A stretch of DNA of 64,000 nt from an uncultured Aquimarina sp. (GTDB lineage Bacteria > Bacteroidota > Bacteroidia > Flavobacteriales > Flavobacteriaceae), in NCBI GenBank assembly GCA_947498765.1, contig CANMLG010000057.1, positions 1 through 64,000 of the forward strand. Direction: 5' to 3'. Numbering within the stretch: the stretch's first letter is position 1; every line of letters begins with the position of its first letter. The notes beneath the pieces are model-generated. The model had not been told where the DNA came from, made no database searches, and saw only the letters and a list, made by a program, of their open reading frames with translations. Below, piece after piece: positions 54,335 through 61,769 of the stretch. A program made the position numbers and the translations under genes.

Positions 54335-56020
54335 TTATCTATCTAATCCCTCTACTAAATACAACATTGAACCTTCTTGAGCCCAGTGGCCTTTAGCATC
54401 TGATATAGCATTCTTATCTGTAAACACTTGACCTGGTATCGCATTCCATCCGTGGTTTTGAGTAATTAATAAGAATTGATTTTTACCCGATTTAGTCACA
54501 TCAGAAATATCGATCATTCCGGTTAATTCCCATGTTCTGGAAGTAGTACCAAATCCTAAACTTTCCGCTTTTTCTTGATCACACTCTAAAACCGTTTTTA
54601 AAGTTCCTGAAGTTAAATCATATTGATACACTTTAGCATAGCCTTGGATGTTAGGATTTACATCAAAATACCCATTTGGATCTTCTTGGATATAGGCATA
54701 GTTTTCAGTTACTAAAATATTATCTGGAGAGTGGAAACCATCGGCAACTCCTCCTTCTTTATCTCCATCCAATACACAAGTAATTTTAGCTGCTCCAGTT
54801 GGGTCATTCTCGTTTAATACTACCTTGTAAATACGCCCTAAAATGCTCCCCTTTCCAACTAAACCAGATTTATTACGCCCAGTAACAGCAAAATAAATTT
54901 CTCTTTGATTCTCGGCAGCACCTCTTCTCCAATCAATATCTTCTAAACGAGAGAATCCCATAGCTCCTTTATCCATAGCCTCTTGATTTAAAGCTTCAAT
55001 TTCAGTTTCTGACATTTCAACAAATTCTGCATCATACTCAGTACCTTCAGCCATATCGACCTCATTAACAATTCCTGCAGAAGATACCTTTAATGTATAT
55101 AGTTTACCTCCAGATAAATCTCCTCTAGCCCCTACATACATCCCTAAGTGACCTTGAGGTACTTCATTATCAGAATCATCATCTCCAATAAATGCTACTG
55201 TTTTAGTTGGATAGGCATCTTTACCTATAACTACTGCATTTTCAGTTGACCATTGACCAAAAGCGGTTAACATAGTTGCTGATCCAGCTTCGGAAGCTGA
55301 CCTATAAGGATCGGTAGCAAAAACCCCTTTAGAGTCTCCTCCCCACTCACCTCCAGAAAGGTACATGGGACCAAAACCGTGTTCTTCCATAGTTATTAAA
55401 GATCCAGAGCACTGTGCAGTACTTGCTGTAGCTTCCGCATTTAAAATATACTCTCCAGAAATTGGTTTTAAATCGGCATCTAATTTAATACGTGCTACAG
55501 AAAAATCTGCTTCAATATTATTGATAAATGTATATGTCCCGTCAGCTTCTTTTAGTAATCCACATCCATCTGCCATGGAACCATATACAAATCCATCTCC
55601 TAATTTTGATTCAGAAGATAATAGAGGTGTTACCTTTATGGAAGAAAACTCTGGTTTTACATCTAAAAAGTTTACCAACTCCCCAAAAGCAATACCTTCG
55701 GCATTTCTTTTTAATAATTGCTCCAAACTAGCCATTAAACTACTCAACTCATCCTCGGCATTTTCATTTTGTTTTGTCAGCGCTTTTATTTTATCTTCGG
55801 TCTTAACAATTTCTTCTGTAGTAGCTTCTCCCTTTTTTATTAAATCTTCAATTAGTTTTTTTAAGGCATCAATTTCTGCCTTAGACGCTTCACTAACTGG
55901 ACCTTCAGGGCCTTGCTCTCCAGGTACTCCATCTTTTCCATCTTCAACTTCACAACTGGAAATTGAAGCTACTAATGCTACGGAAGCAAATAGTCTTAAA
56001 AATAATTTTGAATAATACAT
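54335..56020 (-). CDS. PhoX-like (DUF839) lipoprotein with collagen-like and coiled-coil segment
   Basis: The 561-aa protein has a lipobox (SISSC, Cys23). Then come a short collagen-like stretch (GKDGVPGEQGPEGP, about 28-41) and a coiled coil (about 45-115). Residues about 120-555 resemble PhoX/DUF839 beta-propeller proteins: GCGLLKEADGTYTFINN, EEHGFGPMYLSGGEWGG, FSRLEDIDWRRG (the R-x-E-D motif) and DGFHSPDNILV. PhoX enzymes are Ca/Fe phosphatases; whether all metal ligands are kept cannot be judged here. It is the first gene of an operon with the imelysin-peroxidase fusion. Surface or periplasmic location. Confidence 0.75.
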   Translation of the reverse strand: MYYSKLFLRLFASVALVASISSCEVEDGKDGVPGEQGPEGPVSEASKAEIDALKKLIEDLIKKGEATTEEIVKTEDKIKALTKQNENAEDELSSLMASLEQLLKRNAEGIAFGELVNFLDVKPEFSSIKVTPLLSSESKLGDGFVYGSMADGCGLLKEADGTYTFINNIEADFSVARIKLDADLKPISGEYILNAEATASTAQCSGSLITMEEHGFGPMYLSGGEWGGDSKGVFATDPYRSASEAGSATMLTAFGQWSTENAVVIGKDAYPTKTVAFIGDDDSDNEVPQGHLGMYVGARGDLSGGKLYTLKVSSAGIVNEVDMAEGTEYDAEFVEMSETEIEALNQEAMDKGAMGFSRLEDIDWRRGAAENQREIYFAVTGRNKSGLVGKGSILGRIYKVVLNENDPTGAAKITCVLDGDKEGGVADGFHSPDNILVTENYAYIQEDPNGYFDVNPNIQGYAKVYQYDLTSGTLKTVLECDQEKAESLGFGTTSRTWELTGMIDISDVTKSGKNQFLLITQNHGWNAIPGQVFTDKNAISDAKGHWAQEGSMLYLVEGLDR

Positions 56021-56440
56021 TTTTATTTAGTTTAATTATCTAATTGGTTTCCCACCAAAATTAAACTCAAACACAATCAATGGTATTAGTAGAATACTGT
56101 ATAATAATTATTAAAATGTTGCCAAATTGTTAAAGATGCCTCCCCTAGTATTAAAGAATCATTTCATTAAATTTAACCCAATGCTATGATTGGATTAGCA
56201 TTCCTTTATAAATCCCTAACTATCTTGCAATTAAAATCCTAAAAAAAACAAGTTATATAAAAGAAACCAATTCTACACAAACACTTAACATAGCTTCAAA
56301 AACAGGTTGTTTTCCAAAAAAAAAACTATCAGTTTACTTTATTAATCTAGTTTAATAAATAGCTTCTTAATAATACAGAACTTCGAATTCTCGTTAAAGA
56401 GAAGTAACACAAATACTTTTAAAACTTAATAAAATAAATT
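56021..56440. other. Divergent intergenic region
   Basis: A 420-bp AT-rich region between the PhoX-like and MBL-fold genes. It holds one candidate -7 box (56056-56063, minus strand) and a 7-bp hairpin (AATGCTA 56180-56186 with TAGCATT 56196-56202). Confidence 0.5.
56056..56063 (-). promoter_or_regulatory. Candidate -7 promoter element for the PhoX-like operon
   Basis: The minus strand reads TAATTTTG, matching TAnnTTTG, 35 nt before the ATG. The nearest TTG is only 14 nt upstream, closer than usual. Confidence 0.35.
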
Positions 56441-58096
56441 ATGAAAAAGTTGAATACATTTTTATTGTTTGTCATTACGGCAATGCTAACAATAATAAGT
56501 TGTAAAAAAGATGACGATGCTACCGATAATGAACGTCAAACATCATTCAAAAATGTTCAAAATGCTTTGGGAGGAGCTTCCAATATTGAAAATGCATTAA
56601 GCATTTCTTATAAATCTACTGGAGAAGCTTTTGAATTTCAAGAAGATCCTGAACCTGTCAATGGAAAAGTAGCTGATTTTAATTACTCTTTAGTTTATAA
56701 TTTGGATGGCACGCAGTCCAAACAAAATTGGAATGTAAATGCGGATTATGCCTTTGCTACTGATTTTAGTTTTGTTGAAACTATTGATGGTACTAAAGGG
56801 AAATCTGAAGGAACAACTGGCACCTTTTCTGCCAATTTTAGTGGTTTTGGTGTAACTGGCGATCCTATGTTTTCGACAAAATTAGCTGCTAGACAAAAAA
56901 CCTTATTGATGTCATCACCTATTGCAATTGCTAAAATGATAGCATCTGCTGATGTAATCAATAAAAAAGGTGAGGTATTAAGTGTAGGCTTTAATACCTC
57001 AACTTTAGGTTTTGGAAGTGATACTCCCGATATTGAATTTATAATTGATACCAATACTAATTTACCTCTAAAGTCTCAAATTTTAGAAAATGACCCGTTA
57101 CTAGGCGATGTACTTTACGAAGTAGTTTATAACAAATGGGAAACAGCTGGCAGCTTACAAGTCCCTACAAGTTTGACTCATATACTAGACGGAAATACTA
57201 TTCGTACAGAAACCATAAGTGAGATACAAATAAATCCTGAAGTAACAGATAATGAACTAAAAGTTTCTGATCAAGAGGCATTTGAATATAACAAAAATGA
57301 AGCTAAATTTGGTCACTTGTCATCTCAATTTCATTACAGAACTTTATTACAAACTTTCCCCATTGATTTCCCTGTTGAAATTGTAACACAATCATCACCA
57401 TTAGCATTAGCTTCTGAGTTGGTCACCAATGATGACAACGTATATCGTGTATCGGGTGATTTTCAATCCCATTACACTTATGCATTTAAAGTAGATGGTG
57501 GTTTATTGCTCTATGATTCTCCAATTAACGATCGTAGGTCAAAAGTAGTACTTGATAAAATAAAACAAGACTTTAGTACAGATCCAATTAAATATATAGT
57601 ACACTCCCACAATCACTTTGATCACACTGGTGGGGTTAGGGGTAGTTTAGCCGAAGGTGGTGATTTAATTGTAGGGCAAGGTTCTAAGTCATTTATTGAA
57701 AATGTATTACAACGACCTAGCACTGTACTACCAAATCCAATTCAAAATACTACCGTAAATGTTGTGGGGGTAACAGATGTAATGTCTATTGGTACGGGTA
57801 ATGAAAAAATTGAATTATATACCATTTCAACATTACACGCCGAAGAGGATGATTACATTGTAATATATAAACCATCCACTAAAACCATTTATTTTAATGA
57901 TTTATACAATCCTGGTTTTATTAATGTTTTTGATACTTTTAAAACCGAAGATCAACAACGAATGATTACACTGGCAAAAGATCTTGTAAGCTTTATCGAT
58001 TCTAAAAATCTAGATGTAACCACTTTTCATTGTTCACATGGATTTACCACCTTGGATTTTGACTTTAAAACTATCAGAGATATTTCTCTAAAATAA
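56441..58096 (+). CDS. MBL-fold metallo-hydrolase lipoprotein
   Basis: The 551-aa protein has a lipobox (LTIISC, Cys21, then KKDDD). The N-terminal ~310 residues are beta-rich and of unknown family. The C-terminal metallo-beta-lactamase domain (about 330-545) has VHSHNHFDHTGGVRG, with His390, His392, Asp394 and His395 of HxHxDH, then TLHAEEDDYIV, YFNDLYNPG and a final FHCSHGF with a likely metal His. Such enzymes hydrolyse lactones, esters or phosphoesters; the substrate is unknown. It diverges from the PhoX-like operon. Confidence 0.85.
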   Translation: MKKLNTFLLFVITAMLTIISCKKDDDATDNERQTSFKNVQNALGGASNIENALSISYKSTGEAFEFQEDPEPVNGKVADFNYSLVYNLDGTQSKQNWNVNADYAFATDFSFVETIDGTKGKSEGTTGTFSANFSGFGVTGDPMFSTKLAARQKTLLMSSPIAIAKMIASADVINKKGEVLSVGFNTSTLGFGSDTPDIEFIIDTNTNLPLKSQILENDPLLGDVLYEVVYNKWETAGSLQVPTSLTHILDGNTIRTETISEIQINPEVTDNELKVSDQEAFEYNKNEAKFGHLSSQFHYRTLLQTFPIDFPVEIVTQSSPLALASELVTNDDNVYRVSGDFQSHYTYAFKVDGGLLLYDSPINDRRSKVVLDKIKQDFSTDPIKYIVHSHNHFDHTGGVRGSLAEGGDLIVGQGSKSFIENVLQRPSTVLPNPIQNTTVNVVGVTDVMSIGTGNEKIELYTISTLHAEEDDYIVIYKPSTKTIYFNDLYNPGFINVFDTFKTEDQQRMITLAKDLVSFIDSKNLDVTTFHCSHGFTTLDFDFKTIRDISLK

Positions 58097-58124
58097 TTAA
58101 TGTTCACTCAAAATTCTATACATC

Positions 58125-58156
58125 AAAAAAGCGACTAAATATATAGTCGCTTTTTT
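58125..58156. terminator. Bidirectional terminator
   Basis: A 13-bp perfect stem (AAAAAAGCGACTA at 58125-58137, partner 58144-58156) has a 6-nt loop, with an A-run and T-run at the ends, between the MBL gene and the convergent agarase gene. Confidence 0.88.
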
Positions 58157-58251
58157 TGTATCAAACTCACGTTAATTACTACAAACTATAGCATTACAAT
58201 GGCTTGTAAAACAAAAACACTACAGCAAAAGCAATGACTTTAATAGTCATA

Positions 58252-60102
58252 TTATTGAATAATCAACTTTTTGGATTTAGTATTATTAATTTTTATGAAA
58301 TAGATTCCCAAACTAAGGTTTAATGTGCTGATACTAGTTTCTAAATCATTTGAATGTATCGTATGAATTAATTTTCCGTTAATATCAAATAAAGTAATGC
58401 TATCACCAATTTTAGTATTAGTAACTACAATATCATTACCCGCTAATACTGGATTTGGATATACCTCATGAGAAGAAATAGTATTTGGAGTAGTGTTGGA
58501 TAAAAATTTAGCTCCTTTTACTACTGCCCAATCAAAAGTTTCCCATGACTTATCGGCATTTCCTTTTGGGAATAATGGTGCATTATTTCTGTTATGTGCA
58601 GCTTGAATCCATTTCCCATTATGAATACTTTTTAAGGCTACTTTTCCTTTCCCTTTTGACTTCCATTGTAAACGTTCCCAACTTAAAGGCGCATTACCTC
58701 GAGCTCTCAGTATAACATATTGATTTTTATTATTTGTTTGCACATATTTTTTTGCCGACATAGAATACAATGAAATACCTCCTTTATTATTTTTATCCAC
58801 TCTAAAGTGTTGTCGATTCCCTTCTACAGTAGCTTTATTAGCATACAAATCATTCTTTAATTCGGTAACAGCAGAAACAAATTTACGATCACCACCTGTT
58901 TTACGTAAAGTAATGATACTGCCTATTGGAGGGGTATTGGTATTTGGGGGATTAGTAGTGGTAGTAACTGGTTTGTACACTCGAATCCAATCAACTAAAA
59001 GATTATTGTTATTAAAATTCTGAATTTCAGAATTATTTGGTGACCTTCTGGATTCAGCTTGCCAGCTTTGATCTTCCACATTAATAATAATATCCATTTC
59101 TCTTGAAAATTTACGCCCATTTTCTAAATAATTAAAAGGATCAATTACACTAACATTTGACGCATTTTTGGCCACATTTAAGTTAGCAGCTTTAGTCATT
59201 TTTTGGAATCCTTTTTCCTGTCCGCTGTTTACCCTTACTAATTTTCCGTTTTGCCCGGTACTTGTTACTCCTGCAGGATAGGTATACTCCCATGTTCCAT
59301 TAGGTAAGCGAGACGCAATAGCATCATTATCCAATATACGCTCTAGCTTGCCATCAATATAATATTCAATTCGTGTTGGCGATTTCCAATACACTCCAAT
59401 ACGCACTATTTTACCGCCCCATTGTTTAACATTCGTTCTTCTAAACCAGCTATTCCAATCACTAGGCTGGTAATCTTTAAAATTTGGAGGACGAATAAAT
59501 ACGTGGTGACTTAAATGGATACGTTCTGCAAAAAAAGCATTTCGACCATCGCTACCTGCACCGCCATATGCTTCAATAATATCAATTTCTTCTTTATCAT
59601 CAGGACTCAAAAGCCACACATCCGAAGCCAATGATGAGTTCATAATTTTTAATTTAGCCTCCACAAAAACTGGAAATTTAACTCTTGATTTGGAAGTAAT
59701 ACAACCTGCAATAGTTTCGGGTCTACTAATTTCTCCATTACCCCAACCAAATGATTTCATATAAGGCTTTGTTTTTTTATCATCAAAAAACCTACGCGAA
59801 GCCCATATATTAAGGCTTCCTCCAGATACCGCTACATGATTTCTTTGCCATTTAGTTGGTCCAGGTCCTTCAAAACCATTATGGAAAAAGTTATTCCATT
59901 TGGCTGGTTTGCCAGGAGGTCCAAAATTGGCATTAGAATTAGTTGGATTAAAAGTATAATTAAAATCATCCGAAGCTTGCTCTTGCAACTTCCAAACTTT
60001 CCCATTTCCCGCTTTAGCAGGAACTGCAATTTTGTCCCAATCGTATTGAGCGTAGGATCCGAAATAGACGGTTACTAAAAAAAATAAGTGAATTAGTTTC
60101 AT
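58252..60102 (-). CDS. GH16_16-type beta-agarase with trefoil domain and T9SS tail
   Basis: The 616-aa secreted enzyme has a signal peptide (1-19). The GH16 domain (about 20-370) opens DWDKIAVPAKAGNGKVWKL, as in Zobellia AgaA-like agarases. It continues with NHVAVSGGSLNIWASRR, CITSKSRVKFPVFVEAK and the catalytic block EEIDIIEAYGG (nucleophile Glu172, Asp174, acid/base Glu177). A Thr/Pro/Asn linker (about 378-392) leads to a beta-trefoil domain (about 393-530; fascin or ricin-like), then a T9SS sorting domain (EVYPNPVLAGNDI ... KKLIIQ). It cleaves beta-1,4 bonds of agarose outside the cell. It is 14 kb from the hybrid regulator but probably belongs to the same agar pathway. Confidence 0.93.
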   Translation of the reverse strand: MKLIHLFFLVTVYFGSYAQYDWDKIAVPAKAGNGKVWKLQEQASDDFNYTFNPTNSNANFGPPGKPAKWNNFFHNGFEGPGPTKWQRNHVAVSGGSLNIWASRRFFDDKKTKPYMKSFGWGNGEISRPETIAGCITSKSRVKFPVFVEAKLKIMNSSLASDVWLLSPDDKEEIDIIEAYGGAGSDGRNAFFAERIHLSHHVFIRPPNFKDYQPSDWNSWFRRTNVKQWGGKIVRIGVYWKSPTRIEYYIDGKLERILDNDAIASRLPNGTWEYTYPAGVTSTGQNGKLVRVNSGQEKGFQKMTKAANLNVAKNASNVSVIDPFNYLENGRKFSREMDIIINVEDQSWQAESRRSPNNSEIQNFNNNNLLVDWIRVYKPVTTTTNPPNTNTPPIGSIITLRKTGGDRKFVSAVTELKNDLYANKATVEGNRQHFRVDKNNKGGISLYSMSAKKYVQTNNKNQYVILRARGNAPLSWERLQWKSKGKGKVALKSIHNGKWIQAAHNRNNAPLFPKGNADKSWETFDWAVVKGAKFLSNTTPNTISSHEVYPNPVLAGNDIVVTNTKIGDSITLFDINGKLIHTIHSNDLETSISTLNLSLGIYFIKINNTKSKKLIIQ

Positions 60103-60405
60103 AATATAGTATTTGATTAGTTGTAAATAAATTTTAGTAAGACTGTACTTTTTGAGTTGAACTATTCTTAAAGTTATTTCTTACATAGTATAGATATACC
60201 CACAAATCTATATGCTATATGTATGCTTTTTCATCTTTTTATTTACAATCAGTTATACTAAATTGTCTTTATCTTATTTTTTTATCATATTATTTAAAAA
60301 ATTAACTTTAAATTATGATTTATATTAATAATTTTTAAAAATCATGTATACTTTTTACTAAATAATGATTTCGCAGAGTCCTACTATATTATTTATAATA
60401 CTTAC

Positions 60406-60454
<49 letters not shown>

Positions 60455-60481
60455 AGGTAGCTGAAGACTGTTTTTGCTCTT

Positions 60482-60506
60482 GCTGGCGCGAGCGTCTCGC
60501 TCGTGA
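60482..60506 (+). repeat. REP palindrome, left copy (inverted)
   Basis: The core CGAGCGTCTCGCTCG folds into a 6-bp stem with a TCT loop, extended by a G-T and a C-G pair. The 25-base unit is exactly inverted at 61321-61345. It is GC-rich, unlike its surroundings, and lies 9 nt past the transposase stop codon. Confidence 0.9.
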
Positions 60507-60515
60507 CCTTAAAAG

Positions 60516-61064
60516 CTAATTCAAATCAATTTTCAAAATAGTATGGTCGCCATTTCCATAATTTCTAGCACTGCTATATTTATAATCAATTTGATCAATT
60601 ACAAAGCCTGAAACAACAGGGTTATTATGAATATAATTTAATTTTTGCTCAAATACTTTTAAAGACCAAATTTCAATAGGTTTATTATTTTGCTGCCAAA
60701 ATTGCCTTTTAGACGCATTACTGTTCTTTTTTCCTGCTCTTTCAAACATCCAAAGTAACCATTCTTTCCTACTTTCTTGTTGATTTTCTTCAATCAACTT
60801 TAGCAATTTTTTTGAAGTAAAACCTTTAAAATCTCTGATTAAATCCGAAGGATCTTCGAATGAAGAACGAAAAATCAAATGGATATGACTGGGCATTATG
60901 CAATATTCATATATTTCCATTTCCTTATGTTTTCTACAAAACTCTAATGAATCTATAATGCAAGAAAAATAAATTTCCCTTGTAAAAACATCAATCCAAT
61001 TAACTACTGCAAAACTTATAAAATAAGCACCTCCCTTTTCTCTAAATTTATATTTTCTGCTCAC
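60516..61064 (-). mobile_element. REP-associated tyrosine transposase (RAYT, Y1/HUH family)
   Basis: The 182-aa protein has the HUH motif in CIMPSHIHLIF (His60 and His62) and the candidate nucleophile Tyr144 in KLNYIHNNPV, followed by YKYSSARNY, all typical of Bacteroidota RAYTs. RAYTs bind and cut single-stranded REP palindromes and are normally vertically maintained. The start is GTG 61064, directly after an in-frame TAA. REP palindromes flank it at 60482, 61211 and 61321, which fits a cognate REP set. The gene looks intact. Confidence 0.9.
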
Positions 61065-61210
61065 TTAAAAAACGTATCGCTATAAAATTCAATTTATTAA
61101 AAATACACTATTATTAGGTTTTAAACTGTATTAATCCGAGTAAGGCATTTGTTTAAATAGTAAAAATTTCTCTTTTTATAACATAGCTTTGTTTGCTTCA
61201 CTTTGTATTG

Positions 61211-61231
61211 CTCGAGCAAGACGCTCGCGCC
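61211..61231 (-). repeat. REP palindrome, middle variant copy
   Basis: CGAGCAAGACGCTCGCGCC differs from the right copy (CGAGCGAGACGCTCGCGCC) at one base and has the same orientation. The 5' flank is not conserved. Confidence 0.85.
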
Positions 61232-61248
61232 TTCAAAATAATAAAAAC

Positions 61249-61279
61249 AAAAGCTACACTTTTTAAAGTATAGCTTTTA
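61249..61279. terminator. Hairpin terminator
   Basis: A 14-bp stem with one G-T wobble (61249-61262 with 61266-61279; AAAAGCTACACTTT arm) and a 3-nt loop, with A and T runs at the ends. It sits just downstream of the small minus-strand gene ending at 61321. Confidence 0.75.
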
Positions 61280-61320
61280 TCACATTATTCACTTCTTTCT
61301 TTTACTCTCTTTGTTTTGGT

Positions 61321-61345
61321 TCACGAGCGAGACGCTCGCGCCAGC
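61321..61345 (-). repeat. REP palindrome, right copy
   Basis: This 25-base unit is the exact reverse complement of 60482-60506 and overlaps the 3' end of the small hypothetical gene. Confidence 0.92.
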
Positions 61346-61599
61346 GTGGGGAATAATAACTCTAACATCCCATTCGGATTTAAAAATCCATCTGTGACAA
61401 GGGTTTTATTAGAAATAATAGCAAAACTATTATCCTTATTAACTTCATTAAAAACTTCAGAAAAATAATTTTCTTCTAACTTTATTTTAAATAAAGAATA
61501 CGCCTCTCCTGTAAATGATGTTTTTTCTTCACTAATAATAACTCTATACTCAGGAAGTTTATAACTTATAAAGTTTTCTAAACCATATTCAAACTCCAT
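61321..61599 (-). CDS. Small hypothetical protein ending inside a REP
   Basis: The 92-aa product is counted from ATG 61599 (MEFEYGLENF). It is soluble, with no signal or membrane segment and no recognised family. The last residues (LARASRS and the TGA stop) are encoded by the REP copy at 61321-61345. The original C-terminus was therefore probably replaced or truncated by REP insertion. It could be a decayed gene. It precedes the M3 peptidase gene's 3' end on the same strand. Confidence 0.55.
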   Translation of the reverse strand: MEFEYGLENFISYKLPEYRVIISEEKTSFTGEAYSLFKIKLEENYFSEVFNEVNKDNSFAIISNKTLVTDGFLNPNGMLELLFPTLARASRS

Positions 61600-61769
61600 A
61601 TTTTCACATAAAAAAAACAATATTAAGATTTAACAAATGAAATAATCTCATAAAACTATTGCGATTACATTATAAAGGCCTCTGCTATTTTTTAAGTAAA
61701 TATCTAAAAAAGCCACACCAATTAAGGCATAGCTTTTAACAATATAATTCAATATTTTTAAAAATAAAT

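Larger units (their letters stand above)
61065..61320. other. Region upstream of the RAYT gene
   Basis: A 256-bp gap that holds the middle REP copy (61211-61231) and a hairpin (61249-61279). Confidence 0.5.

Noticed and set aside
55365-56015. 216-codon plus-strand frame
   Set aside because: Antisense to the PhoX-like lipoprotein, Ser-rich and without a domain; it reflects codon bias of the real gene.
61689-61740. Terminator after the M3 peptidase gene
   Set aside because: Only a short AAAAGC/GCTTTT pairing with a large loop is present, which is too weak.
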